A DNA stretch of 64,000 bases. Origin: Tepidimonas alkaliphilus. Lineage in GTDB: Bacteria > Pseudomonadota > Gammaproteobacteria > Burkholderiales > Burkholderiaceae_C. The DNA lies in assembly GCF_007556595.1 (NCBI RefSeq), contig NZ_VJNB01000001.1:124001-188000 (forward strand). The letters are read 5' to 3'. Under the pieces are notes generated by a model. The model worked only from the letters and a program-made list of their open reading frames with translations, ran no database searches and was not told the origin of the DNA. Positions within the stretch are counted from its first letter, which is position 1, and each line of letters starts with the position of its first letter. The translations under genes were made by a program, and so were the position numbers. Shown piece after piece: positions 22,830-31,152 of the stretch.

Positions 22830-23758
22830 CGCTGTTTGCCCTGCTGCTGACGCTGTTGATCGATCAAGCCTGGCGCCCGGCGCTGGCGTGGCAGCCAACG
22901 TGGAACGCGTGGGGCTGGTGCGATGTGGTGCGTCGTCAGCTCGATGCGGGGCACAGCGCCCATGGCTGGCTGGTCTGGGCCGCCGCGGTCGGCGTGCCGG
23001 CCCTGGCAGTCGCCGCGGTGCACCACCTGTTGTGGCAACTGCATGGATTGCTGGCTTTTGCCTGGAACGTGATGGTCCTGGTGGCCACGCTGGGCTTTCG
23101 TCACTTTAGCCACCCGTTCACCGAAATTCGCCTGGCGCTGGAAAGCGGCGATGAAGGGCGCGCGCGCGCGCTGTTTGCGCAATGGCGCGGCGGCACGGCG
23201 GTGGATTGGCCGCGCCAGGAGTTGCTGCGCCGCGTGATTGCCTATGCTGCGTTGGACGCCCATCGATACGTGCTGGGGGTGGCGGTGGCTTTTGTGCTGC
23301 TGGCGGCGCTGGGGCTGGGGCCGGCCGGCGCGTTGGCGTATCGACTGGCGCAGCGGTTGGCCCAGCAGTGGGGGGGGCCGAGCGGCCCGGCCGAGGGTGA
23401 TGTCGTCAGCCCGGCGGTGGCCGCAGCCGCGCGGCTAGGGTGGCATGCGATCGATGCTTTGCCCGCGCGCGCCTCGGCGCTGGCGTTTGCGGTGGTGGGG
23501 CGCTTTGAGGACGTGCTGGAGCGTTGGCGCGTGCACGCCACCGGCTGGCTGGATCCTAGCGACCCTTTGCTGCTGGCGGCGGTGGAAGGGGCGATCCACG
23601 TGCGTTTGCTGCCGCGCGAGCCCGGGGAGGCCGGGCTGGTCGGTGAAGGCAGCGAACCGCAACTGAATCACCTGGCGGCGCTGGTGGGGCTGGTGTGGCG
23701 CAGCGTCGTGCTGGGGCTGCTGGTGCTGGCGTTGGCGTTGTTGGTGCGGTTGTTTTGA
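22826..23758 (+). CDS. CobD/CbiB family integral membrane protein (AmpE-like)
   Basis: 310 residues with about five hydrophobic segments. The beginning (FALLLTLLIDQAWRP), the helix-rich hydrophilic middle and the ending pair of helices match the family that includes adenosylcobinamide-phosphate synthase CobD/CbiB and the beta-lactamase regulator AmpE. No other cobalamin gene is nearby, and the stretch HPFTEIRLALESGDEGRARALF resembles AmpE-like members more than true CbiB. A vitamin B12 role is therefore doubtful; a membrane signalling or envelope role is possible. Overlaps the CoA pyrophosphatase by four bases. Confidence 0.75.
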   Translation: MTLFALLLTLLIDQAWRPALAWQPTWNAWGWCDVVRRQLDAGHSAHGWLVWAAAVGVPALAVAAVHHLLWQLHGLLAFAWNVMVLVATLGFRHFSHPFTEIRLALESGDEGRARALFAQWRGGTAVDWPRQELLRRVIAYAALDAHRYVLGVAVAFVLLAALGLGPAGALAYRLAQRLAQQWGGPSGPAEGDVVSPAVAAAARLGWHAIDALPARASALAFAVVGRFEDVLERWRVHATGWLDPSDPLLLAAVEGAIHVRLLPREPGEAGLVGEGSEPQLNHLAALVGLVWRSVVLGLLVLALALLVRLF

Positions 23759-23797
23759 CCCTCAGCCTCGCGCAAGCTGTGTTGCGTTCGTTCAGGC

Positions 23798-24742
23798 TCA
23801 GCCGTGTGCTGGGCGCGCCGCCAGCTCCTCATAGAGGTTGACGTAAAGCTGCCAGCGCCGCGGTGACAGGGGCCCATGCGGCTGCAGCGCCGCGCGCACC
23901 GCGCAGCCCGGCTCCTGCCGGTGCGTGCAGTCGAGGAAGCGGCATCCGCCCAGGTGCGCCGCGAGGTCCGGCATCAGCGCCGCCAGCCGCCGCGGGTCCA
24001 GGTGGTGCAGCCCGAAGGCGTGAAAGCCCGGCGAGTCGATCAGGGCGCCGTGGCGCGCCGCATCCAGCCAGTACCACGTGGTGTGCGTGGTGGTGTGGCG
24101 GCCTGTGCCGAGTGCCCGCGAGATCGTCTGCGTCTGCGCCTGCGCGCCCGGCGCCAGGCGGTTGACCAGCGTGCTCTTGCCGACGCCGGAGGCCCCCATC
24201 ACCAGTGTGACGCGCCCCCGCAGCCGCGCGGCCAGCGCCTCGAGCCCTGGGTCAGCGGGGTCGAGCAGCGCCAGCGGCAGCACCGTCTCGCCCATCGCGC
24301 GGTACGGCTCCAGCCGCTGCCAGGCCTCGTCGAACGCCGGCTGCACGTCGCGCTTGTTCAGCGCCACCAGCGCTTCCACGCCGGCGTCGCGCGCGGCGAT
24401 CAGCGCGCGCGCCAGCTGTTCCTCCGACATCGCTGGCTCGGCGGCCAGCAGCACCAGCACCTGATCAACGTTGGCGGCGAACACCTTGGTGCGCAGCTCG
24501 TCCTGCCGGCGCAGCACGTTGCGCCGCGGCAGGACGGCCTCGATGACGCCGTCGTCCCCGCTGGGCTGCCAGCGCACGCGGTCGCCCACCACCGCCTCAT
24601 GGCGCTTGCCGCGCGCGTGGCAGCGCGTGCGCGCGCCCGCGGCATCCTCCACCAGCAGGTGGCGCCCGTAGGCGGCCACCACCAGCCCTTCGCGCAGCGG
24701 GGCGGACGCGGCGTCGGTGCGGGCAGGGTGTTGGCGCCTCAT
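23798..24742 (-). CDS. rsgA: Small-subunit ribosome biogenesis GTPase RsgA
   Basis: Circularly permuted GTPase that helps late maturation of the 30S subunit. 314 residues: OB-fold N-terminus, then G4 NKRD (129-132), G1 GASGVGKS (183-190), G3 DSPGF (236-240), and a zinc finger with Cys267, Cys272, His274 and Cys280. ATG at 24742 overlaps the stop of the M48 protease gene (ATGA), indicating coupling; longer readings upstream lie within that gene. Confidence 0.95.
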   Translation of the reverse strand: MRRQHPARTDAASAPLREGLVVAAYGRHLLVEDAAGARTRCHARGKRHEAVVGDRVRWQPSGDDGVIEAVLPRRNVLRRQDELRTKVFAANVDQVLVLLAAEPAMSEEQLARALIAARDAGVEALVALNKRDVQPAFDEAWQRLEPYRAMGETVLPLALLDPADPGLEALAARLRGRVTLVMGASGVGKSTLVNRLAPGAQAQTQTISRALGTGRHTTTHTTWYWLDAARHGALIDSPGFHAFGLHHLDPRRLAALMPDLAAHLGGCRFLDCTHRQEPGCAVRAALQPHGPLSPRRWQLYVNLYEELAARPAHG

Positions 24743-26025
24743 GCGGCCTGCGGCACGGGGTCGCCCAAGCGCTGCAGGCGCTGCAGCAGCGGCGGGTGGC
24801 TGTAGAAGAAGCGCACATACCACGGGTCGGGCGTCAGCGTGGCGGCGTTGTCGCGGTGCAGGATCAGCAGCGCCTCGCGCAGCGCCGCCGCGCTGGTGTG
24901 CCGGGCGGCGAAGGCGTCAGCGGCGAACTCGTCGCGGCGCGACAGCGCCGCGCCCAGCGGCGCGATGAACACGCCCGCCAGCGGCAAAACCAGCAAGAAC
25001 AGAATCAACGCCAGCGCGGCGTTGCCGCCCAGCAGGTCCGGCGTGACGCCCAGGCCGAAATAGAACCACGGCTGCTGCGCCAGCCAGCCCAGCAGCGCCC
25101 AAGCCACGGCGCTGGCGGCGGCCAGCCACGCCAGCCGGCGCGGGATGTGCCCGAGCCGCGCGTGGCCGAGCTCGTGCGCCAGTACGGCCTCCACCTGTGG
25201 CGGGCTGAGCTGTTGCAGCAGCGTGTCGAACAGCACCACCCGCTTGGCCGTGCCGAGCCCCGTGAAGTAGGCGTTGGCGTGCGCGCTGCGGCGGCTGCCG
25301 TCCATCACGAACAGCCCTTCGGCGCGAAAGCCGCAGCGCTCAAGCAACCGCTGCAGCCGCTCGCGCAGCGCCGCGTCGGCCACCGGCTCGAAGCGGTTGA
25401 ACAGCGGCGCGATCCAGCGCGGCGCCACCACCATCAGCGCGAGGCTGAACGCCATCCACAGCGCCCACGCCCACAGCCACCACCAAGGGCCGGTGCGCTC
25501 CATCAGCGCCAGCAGCAGCGCCACCAGCGGCAGGCCCAGCGCCGCGCCCACCAGCGTGCCCTTGACGCCGTCGGCCAGCCACAGGCGCAGCGTCGTGCGG
25601 TTGAAGCCGAAGCGCTGCTCGAGCCGGAACGTGCGCCACCACGCCAGCGGCAGCTCCAGCAGCGCGCCGATGACGAAGAACGCCGCCACCAGCGCCACCT
25701 GCTGCGGCAGGCCCGGGCCGAGCCACGCCAGCAGCGCCTGGTGCAGCGCCTCCAGCCCGCCCAGCAGCGTCCAGCCGGTGACCAGCGCTGCCTGCAGCAG
25801 CGCCTCCCACAGGCTCAGGCGCGTGCGCGCCAGCGTGTAGTCGGCGGCGCGGCGGTGCGCCTCGGCGCTGACGTGGCCGTCGAGTTCCGGCGGCACGCGG
25901 TCGCGCCAGCGCGCCACGTGGCGCATCTGGCGCGCCAGCAGCCAGGTGCGCAGCGCCAGCTGCGCCAGCAGCAGCGCGACAAAAGCAAGGCTCAACGCCA
26001 GCTCAGGGGGTAGGGTAACCTCCAT
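24739..26025 (-). CDS. M48A metallopeptidase, Ste24/CAAX prenyl protease-like
   Basis: Integral-membrane zinc protease of 428 residues. Zinc site HELGH (284-288), third ligand region DEFAAD (365-370), several membrane helices before and after, and the family ending FYSHPPLLQRLQRL. Eukaryotic Ste24 processes CAAX proteins; bacterial homologues are thought to act in membrane-protein quality control, so the substrate here is unknown. First gene of a two-gene unit with rsgA, divergent from orn; 51 bases separate the two start codons. Confidence 0.92.
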   Translation of the reverse strand: MEVTLPPELALSLAFVALLLAQLALRTWLLARQMRHVARWRDRVPPELDGHVSAEAHRRAADYTLARTRLSLWEALLQAALVTGWTLLGGLEALHQALLAWLGPGLPQQVALVAAFFVIGALLELPLAWWRTFRLEQRFGFNRTTLRLWLADGVKGTLVGAALGLPLVALLLALMERTGPWWWLWAWALWMAFSLALMVVAPRWIAPLFNRFEPVADAALRERLQRLLERCGFRAEGLFVMDGSRRSAHANAYFTGLGTAKRVVLFDTLLQQLSPPQVEAVLAHELGHARLGHIPRRLAWLAAASAVAWALLGWLAQQPWFYFGLGVTPDLLGGNAALALILFLLVLPLAGVFIAPLGAALSRRDEFAADAFAARHTSAAALREALLILHRDNAATLTPDPWYVRFFYSHPPLLQRLQRLGDPVPQAA

Positions 26026-26033
26026 GAACGGCG

Positions 26034-26039
26034 AGTCTA
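26034..26039 (-). promoter_or_regulatory. Candidate -10 element (TAGACT) 8 bp before the M48 protease start
   Basis: On the minus strand TAGACT is followed by eight bases and the ATG at 26025. Weaker hexamer than the others, but its placement is the same. Confidence 0.25.
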
Positions 26040-26064
26040 GATCAAAGCCGCGCGCCAGATCGGC

Positions 26065-26070
26065 GACAAT
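26065..26070 (+). promoter_or_regulatory. Candidate -10 element (GACAAT) 6 bp before orn
   Basis: GACAAT is followed by GGCGGC and the orn ATG at 26077. No Shine-Dalgarno sequence fits between, so a leaderless orn mRNA is the simplest reading. Confidence 0.4.
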
Positions 26071-26076
26071 GGCGGC

Positions 26077-26679
26077 ATGAACGACGCCGCCCCCCTGCCC
26101 GAGACGTTGGACACCGAGGCGCTAGCGCTGCCGCGCAGCGACCAGAACCTGGTGTGGATCGATTGCGAGATGACCGGCCTGGATCCGGAGCGCGACCGGC
26201 TGCTGGAGATCGCGGTGATTGTCACCGGCCCGCAGCTGACGCCGCGCATCGAAGGGCCGGTGCTGGTGATCCACCAGGACGAGGCGGTGCTGGACGCGAT
26301 GGACAGCTGGAACAAGGGCACGCACGGCAAAAGCGGGCTGATCGACAAGGTGCGCGCCAGCACGCTGACCGAGGCGCAGGCCGAGGATATCCTGCTCGAG
26401 TTCATCGCGCGCTACGTGCCGAAAAACAGCTCGCCGATGTGCGGCAACAGCATCGGACAGGATCGGCGCTTTTTGGTGCGCTACATGCCCCGGCTGGAGG
26501 CGTTCTTCCACTACCGCAACCTGGACGTCAGCACGCTAAAAGAGCTGGCCAAGCGCTGGCGTCCGGAGATTTACAAAGCCTTCCAGAAGCAGCAGCGCCA
26601 CACGGCGCTGGCCGATGTGCACGAGTCCATCGACGAGCTGGAGCACTACCGGCGGCATTTTCTGCGCATGGCCGAATAA
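26077..26679 (+). CDS. orn: Oligoribonuclease
   Basis: DEDDh 3'-5' exonuclease that clears 2-5 nt RNAs, including pGpG from cyclic-di-GMP breakdown. 200 residues with the complete catalytic set: Asp29 and Glu31 ([11 protein letters not shown]), Asp129 (GQDRRF), His175 and Asp180 ([11 protein letters not shown]). About 20 residues longer at the N-terminus than the E. coli enzyme. Orn would complete the degradation of products made by the EAL phosphodiesterases in this window. A strong terminator follows at 26744. Confidence 0.97.
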   Translation: MNDAAPLPETLDTEALALPRSDQNLVWIDCEMTGLDPERDRLLEIAVIVTGPQLTPRIEGPVLVIHQDEAVLDAMDSWNKGTHGKSGLIDKVRASTLTEAQAEDILLEFIARYVPKNSSPMCGNSIGQDRRFLVRYMPRLEAFFHYRNLDVSTLKELAKRWRPEIYKAFQKQQRHTALADVHESIDELEHYRRHFLRMAE

Positions 26680-26727
26680 GCGGGTTGGGATGCAACCGTC
26701 ATGGATGCGGTGACCGCGGCGGTTTTG

Positions 26728-26736
26728 TGCGATAAT
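26728..26736 (+). promoter_or_regulatory. Candidate extended -10 promoter (TGC-GATAAT) upstream of the DEAD-box gene
   Basis: TGCGATAAT has both the TGn extension and a good -10 hexamer (26731-26736). A transcript from here would start at about 26743 and enter the terminator hairpin at once. No -35 box seen. Confidence 0.35.
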
Positions 26737-26743
26737 GACCAGC

Positions 26744-26772
26744 GCAGCGGGTAAAGAACCCGCTGCTTTTTT
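26744..26772 (+). terminator. Rho-independent terminator between orn and the DEAD-box helicase
   Basis: Perfect 9-bp stem GCAGCGGGT/ACCCGCTGC with the 5-nt loop AAAGA and six T. It can end orn transcription. Because a promoter-like element lies just upstream, it could also act as an attenuator in the helicase leader. Confidence 0.9.
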
Positions 26773-26868
26773 ATTCGATCATTGCATCTGCTGCTGGCGC
26801 GGTCCACGACGGGAACAGGCGCGGGGTGGTCGGTGTAATGTCTGCCCCACTCCCAAGGAGCCTTTCCC

Positions 26869-28251
26869 TTGAACACCGATTCTTTACACGCCAATTCGAG
26901 TGCGCCCGCCTCGGCAGCGGGGTTTGCCGCCCTGGGGCTGCATCCCGCTTTGCTGCGGGCCGTGGCGGAGCGCGGCTTTGAGACCCCCACCGCGGTGCAG
27001 CAGCAAGCCATCCCACTAGCGCTGCCGCAAGCCGACGGCGGCTGCGCCGACTTGATCGTTTGCAGCCAGACCGGCAGCGGCAAAACCGCAGCTTACCTGC
27101 TGCCCCTGCTGCATGGGTTGTTGCAGACGTCTGGCGCGGCGGCGACGGCGTCGATAAAAGCGTTCGGCAAGCCTGCCGAGTCAGCAGCGCGCCCATCGGT
27201 CTTGGTGTTGTGCCCGACGCGCGAGCTGGCGCAACAGGTGGGGCGCGACGCCGTCGAGCTGCTGCGCCATGCCCGCTTCCTGCGGGTGGCGACGGTGGTA
27301 GGCGGTTTGCCATACCGGCAGCAACTTCAGCGGCTAAGCGGCGTGCACCTGCTGGTGGCCACGCCGGGCCGCCTGCTGGATTTGCAGCGCAGCGGCCGCC
27401 TGCGGCTCGATGCCGTGCAGCACTTGGTGTTGGACGAAGCCGACCGCATGCTGGATCTGGGCTTTGCCGACGATCTGGCGGCCATCCATACGCTGACCGC
27501 GGCGCGACGGCAGACCTTGATGTTTTCCGCCACCATGGCGCCGCCGGTGCAGCGCCTGGCTGCGGGCGTGATGCGCACGCCGCGCCAGGTGATGCTGGCC
27601 ACGCCGCAGCAGCGGCACGCCCACATTGAGCAGCGCCTGCATTGGTGTGACGACGCGCAGCACAAGCGCCGACTGCTGCACCACTGGCTGCGCGACGCCA
27701 CGCTGCAGCAGGCGATTGTGTTTGCCAGCACGCAAGTGGAGTGCGACGCGCTGGCCGATGAGTTGCAACAGGCAGGCTTTGCCGCGGTGGCCCTGCACGG
27801 CGCCATGCCGCAAGGGGTGCGTCAGCGCCGTCTGCAGGCGCTGCGCGAAGGGCGCGTGCAAATTTTGGTGGCCACCGATGTGGCCGCCCGCGGCATCGAT
27901 GTGCCCAGCATCTCGCACGTATTCAATTACGGCCTGCCGATGAAGGCCGAGGACTACGTGCACCGCATCGGGCGCACTGGCCGCGCGGGTCGCCAAGGGG
28001 TGGCCGTGACGATGGCCGAGCCGCGCGACCGACGCCGCTTGGCCGCCATTGAAGCGCTGCGGCGCGAGCCGATTCCGGAGCACACGGTGGCGGGCTTGGA
28101 GCCGCAACGCACCGTGTCGCGGCAAGAGCGTCAACGCGCCCCCCGCGGCCGCCGGTCAACCCTGCATTCGCGCTCGTCCGCCCGGTCGTCTCAAGGCGGG
28201 GGGCTGGCCGGTCACCGGCCCCCGAAAGCCGCGGTGCGACGCTCAGGCTGA
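26869..28251 (+). CDS. DEAD-box ATP-dependent RNA helicase, RhlE-like
   Basis: 460-residue RNA helicase for RNA unwinding in decay or ribosome assembly. Motifs: Q motif GFETPTAVQQQAIP, Walker A SQTGSGKTAAY, DEAD in VLDEADRMLDLGF, FSATM, and HRIGRTGRAGR, followed by a basic Arg-rich tail (about 45 residues) that could bind RNA. The start is TTG at 26869, preceded by AAGGAG (26855-26860) eight bases upstream; no ATG fits the N-terminus. The first 45 residues are variable. RhlE assignment rests on general resemblance and the basic tail. Confidence 0.93.
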   Translation: MNTDSLHANSSAPASAAGFAALGLHPALLRAVAERGFETPTAVQQQAIPLALPQADGGCADLIVCSQTGSGKTAAYLLPLLHGLLQTSGAAATASIKAFGKPAESAARPSVLVLCPTRELAQQVGRDAVELLRHARFLRVATVVGGLPYRQQLQRLSGVHLLVATPGRLLDLQRSGRLRLDAVQHLVLDEADRMLDLGFADDLAAIHTLTAARRQTLMFSATMAPPVQRLAAGVMRTPRQVMLATPQQRHAHIEQRLHWCDDAQHKRRLLHHWLRDATLQQAIVFASTQVECDALADELQQAGFAAVALHGAMPQGVRQRRLQALREGRVQILVATDVAARGIDVPSISHVFNYGLPMKAEDYVHRIGRTGRAGRQGVAVTMAEPRDRRRLAAIEALRREPIPEHTVAGLEPQRTVSRQERQRAPRGRRSTLHSRSSARSSQGGGLAGHRPPKAAVRRSG

Positions 28252-28277
28252 TCCCCCGAGGCGGGGCGGCGCCGGCG

Positions 28278-29255
28278 TCACATCAGCACGTGCTCGCCGG
28301 CGTTGTTGACGCCCAAGATGACGTAGTTCACCCGGCGAATGTCCATCAGCTGCGTGCCGCCGGCGTAGCTGATGGAGCTTTGCAGGTCTTCTTCCATTTC
28401 GCGCAGGGTGTCGGCCAGCTTGCCTTTGATCGGCTCCAGAATGCGCTTGCCTTCGATGTGGCGGCGCTCGCCTTTGTTGAAGTCCGAGGCCGAGCCGTAA
28501 TACTCTTTGTAGAGCTTGCCATCCACTTCCACCGTTTGCCCGGGCGACTCCTCGTGGCCGGCCAGCAGCGAGCCGATCATGACCATCGTCGCGCCAAAGC
28601 GGATGCTCTTGGCGATGTCGCCGTGCTCGCGAATACCGCCATCGGCGATGATGGGCTTGGTGGCCACGCGCGCGCACCATTTCAGCGCCGACAGCTGCCA
28701 GCCGCCGGTGCCAAAGCCGGTCTTCATCCGCGTGATGCAGACCTTGCCCGGGCCGATGCCGACCTTGGTGGCATCAGCGCCCCAATGTTCGAGGTCGATG
28801 ACCGCCTCCGGCGTGCCAATGTTGCCGGCGATCACGAAGCTGCCCGGCAGCCGCTCTTTGAGCAGCGCGATCATGCGCTGCACGCTGTCGGCATGGCCGT
28901 GAGCGATGTCGATGGTGATGTATTCAGGGGTGAGCCCCTCGGCCGCCAGGCGCTGCACCGTCTGCACATCGTGGGGCTTGACGCCCAGCGAAATCGAGGC
29001 ATACAGCCCGCGGGCATGCATGCGCCGGGCAAACGCGACGCTGTCCACGTCAAACCGGTGCATGATGTAGAAATAGCCGTGGCTGGCCAGCCACTCGGCC
29101 AACGGCTCGCTGATGACCGTCTTCATGTTGGCTGGCACCACCGGCAAGCGAAAGCGCCGCGGCCCCAGCGTGACGCTGGTGTCGCACTGAGAGCGGCTGT
29201 CCACCCGGCATTTGCGGGGCAGCAGCCAAACATGTTCGTAATCAAAGATTTCCAC
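28278..29255 (-). CDS. guaC: GMP reductase
   Basis: Converts GMP to IMP with NADPH, allowing reuse of guanine nucleotides. 325 residues of an IMPDH-like TIM barrel without CBS domains; catalytic Cys173 in [15 protein letters not shown] and the following GFGTGGWQ loop, which separates GMP reductase from IMP dehydrogenase. The start is GTG at 29255 ([13 protein letters not shown]). Convergent with the DEAD-box gene, divergent from motA. A terminator-like hairpin with a T-run lies 17 bases upstream of the start on its own strand. Confidence 0.94.
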   Translation of the reverse strand: MEIFDYEHVWLLPRKCRVDSRSQCDTSVTLGPRRFRLPVVPANMKTVISEPLAEWLASHGYFYIMHRFDVDSVAFARRMHARGLYASISLGVKPHDVQTVQRLAAEGLTPEYITIDIAHGHADSVQRMIALLKERLPGSFVIAGNIGTPEAVIDLEHWGADATKVGIGPGKVCITRMKTGFGTGGWQLSALKWCARVATKPIIADGGIREHGDIAKSIRFGATMVMIGSLLAGHEESPGQTVEVDGKLYKEYYGSASDFNKGERRHIEGKRILEPIKGKLADTLREMEEDLQSSISYAGGTQLMDIRRVNYVILGVNNAGEHVLM

Positions 29256-29271
29256 GGCGTCGGGCAGGGCA

Positions 29272-29302
29272 CAAAAAACCGGGCCGCCTCATGCGGGCCC
29301 GG
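29272..29302 (-). terminator. Terminator-like hairpin in the guaC leader (candidate attenuator)
   Basis: On the minus strand CCGGGCC (29302-29296), a 10-nt loop, GGCCCGG (29285-29279) and six T (29277-29272), ending 16 bases before the guaC GTG. No minus-strand gene lies just upstream that would need a terminator. A TAGAAT hexamer (29314-29309) sits just before it. Confidence 0.6.
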
Positions 29303-29305
29303 TGC

Positions 29306-29332
29306 TTGATTCTAGCCCGCTGGTGCTAGGAT
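29306..29332 (+). promoter_or_regulatory. Candidate promoter of the motA-like gene
   Basis: TTGATT (29306-29311), a short 15-bp spacer, TAGGAT (29327-29332). Placed between the divergent guaC leader and the motA start. The spacer is shorter than ideal. Confidence 0.3.
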
Positions 29333-29348
29333 CGCAGCGTCCGATTCC

Positions 29349-30221
29349 ATGGGGCTGCTGGTCGTGCGTTTGGGTATGAACCCCTCCACCCTGATTGGCA
29401 TGGTCGCCAGCGTGGCGTTGCTGGCGGTGCTGATCTTCTTCGCCGCGGACGATCCCTGGCTGTTTGTCGATCTGCCGGGGCTGGGCATCGTCCTGGTCGG
29501 CACGATGGCCGCCACCTTTCTCAGCTATCCGATGAAGGAGGTGCTGCGCGTCTTCGGCCTGATGCGCATCGTCATGCGCAACGAGCGGCTCTACACGCAG
29601 CGCGACATCGAAGAGCTGGTGGACATCTCGCGTCTGTGGATGCGCGACGACCCGGTGGCGGTGGAGCGCGCGCTGCCACGCGTGAAAAACCCTTTTTTGC
29701 GCACCGGCGTGCAGCTGGTGATCGACCGCATCCCGGAAGAAGATATCCTGGACCTGCTGCAGTGGCGCATCTCGCGCATGAAGGCCAAGGAAGCCGCTGA
29801 GGCGCAGCTGTTTCGCGTCATGGCCAGCTACGCGCCGGCTTTTGGCATGATTGGCACGTTGGTGGGGCTGATCAACCTGATGGACGTGGTGGCCAGCGGC
29901 GATCTGGTGGTCATCGGGCGTCAGTTGGCGGTGGCGCTGATGACCACGTTTTACGGCATCCTGCTGGCCAACTTGGTCTTCAAGCCGATTGCGGTTAAGC
30001 TGGAGCGGCGCACCGAGCAGCGCATCGTGTTGATGAACATGGTGCTGCAGGGCATTTCGATGATGTGCGCCAAGCGCAGCCCGTCGTTGATGCGCGAGAC
30101 GCTGCATTCGTTCGTGGCGCATGTCGAGGATGAGATCGACGACCGCGGCGCCGCGCCAGGCGGCGGCCATGGCGCGCGCTCCGGCGCTTCGGCTGGCGGC
30201 GCGCGTCCGCCGCAAGGGTGA
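29349..30221 (+). CDS. MotA/TolQ/ExbB family proton-channel protein (MotA-like)
   Basis: Stator-type membrane protein. 290 residues from the first ATG; ATG 29376 (MNPSTLIGMVASVALL) gives a more typical N-terminus and may be the true start. Four membrane segments: two near the N-terminus with LPGLGIVLVGTMAATFLSYP, then MASYAPAFGMIGTLVGLINLM and LMTTFYGILLANLVFKPI, the conserved MotA helices 3 and 4. The Gly/Ala-rich C-terminal tail is variable. It pairs with the OmpA-domain gene 6 bases downstream. No flagellar or chemotaxis gene is nearby, so whether it powers a flagellum is open. Confidence 0.88.
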   Translation: MGLLVVRLGMNPSTLIGMVASVALLAVLIFFAADDPWLFVDLPGLGIVLVGTMAATFLSYPMKEVLRVFGLMRIVMRNERLYTQRDIEELVDISRLWMRDDPVAVERALPRVKNPFLRTGVQLVIDRIPEEDILDLLQWRISRMKAKEAAEAQLFRVMASYAPAFGMIGTLVGLINLMDVVASGDLVVIGRQLAVALMTTFYGILLANLVFKPIAVKLERRTEQRIVLMNMVLQGISMMCAKRSPSLMRETLHSFVAHVEDEIDDRGAAPGGGHGARSGASAGGARPPQG

Positions 30222-30227
30222 AGCGGG

Positions 30228-31100
30228 ATGCCCGAGTCTGCTGCGCCGCCTCCTGCCAGCAGCCGCGTCGCTGCGAGCGGTTCGCCGATGCCCACCCCGG
30301 CGCGGCTCAGTCCGCTGCAGCGCGGGCGCTTCCAACGCTGGCACGCCGAGCCCGATCCGCCGCAGGAAGAAGAAGGCTGGCTGCTGACCTACCTCGACGT
30401 GATGACGCTGCTGCTGGTGATGCTGGTGGTGATGCTGGCGTTTTCCGAACCGATCACGCGCAAGCCGCCGCTGGGTCGCCCGTCGGCGATCGCCAGCGGC
30501 TCGGCTGAGGCCGCGGGCCGCCAGCCGCCGCTGCCGCCGGCGGGCGGCAACGTGGCGCCGCCGCTGGCGCCCTCGCAGGCCGCCAGCCAGGGGCCTGGGC
30601 CGCACCCGCCGCCGGCCCCCCCCAGCGGCGGCGCTGCCGCGCCCGCCACGGCAGGGCAAGCCGCCGCGCCCGAAGCCGCCGCCCCCATCATCGACGACAG
30701 CGTGACGCTGTTGCGCCGCGACGATGGGCTGATTTTCCGCATTCCATCCGAAGTGTTGTTTGCCCCGGGCGAAGCCGAGCTGACGCCCGCCGGCAAGACC
30801 GTCATCGACCGCCTGCTGCCGGCGCTTAACCGGCTGCCGGACTACACGGTGGTCGTGGAGGGCCACACCGACAACGTGCCGATTCAAAACGCGCGTTTTC
30901 CGTCCAACTGGGAGCTGTCGGCGGCGCGCGCCAGCAGCGTCGTGCGCCACTTGGAGGCGCGCGGCATCAACCCCACGCGCCTGCGCGCCACCGGCTTGGC
31001 CGACACGCGCCCGATCGCCCCCAACGACACCGCAGCCAGCCGGGCGCAAAACCGCCGCGTGGAGATCACGCTGGAGCCGCCGCTGCGTCCAGCCCGCTGA
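30228..31100 (+). CDS. MotB-like stator protein with OmpA peptidoglycan-binding domain
   Basis: 290 residues. One membrane helix WLLTYLDVMTLLLVMLVVML (about residues 51-70) carries an Asp in the position of the proton-binding MotB aspartate. A long Pro/Ala-rich periplasmic linker (about 80-152) leads to an OmpA-like domain with VEGHTDNVPI, LSAARASSVVRHL and AQNRRVEI. The partner gene upstream is MotA-like; together they would form a proton-driven stator anchored to peptidoglycan. Confidence 0.88.
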   Translation: MPESAAPPPASSRVAASGSPMPTPARLSPLQRGRFQRWHAEPDPPQEEEGWLLTYLDVMTLLLVMLVVMLAFSEPITRKPPLGRPSAIASGSAEAAGRQPPLPPAGGNVAPPLAPSQAASQGPGPHPPPAPPSGGAAAPATAGQAAAPEAAAPIIDDSVTLLRRDDGLIFRIPSEVLFAPGEAELTPAGKTVIDRLLPALNRLPDYTVVVEGHTDNVPIQNARFPSNWELSAARASSVVRHLEARGINPTRLRATGLADTRPIAPNDTAASRAQNRRVEITLEPPLRPAR

Positions 31101-31139
31101 TCGGGCCTTCGTTGAGCGCGGACTGAGCGAGGCCGCGCC

Positions 31140-31145
31140 TACAAT
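31140..31145 (+). promoter_or_regulatory. Candidate -10 element (TACAAT) before the UvrD-type helicase
   Basis: TACAAT overlaps the first possible ATG (31144) and lies seven bases before the second (31153). If it is the -10 box, the first ATG is not transcribed and translation begins at 31153 on a leaderless mRNA. Confidence 0.4.
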
Positions 31146-31152
31146 GCCGCGC

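Noticed and set aside
22826-23758. Assignment as cobD/cbiB of cobalamin synthesis
   Set aside because: No cobalamin gene in the window and closer overall resemblance to AmpE-like members, so no gene symbol is given.
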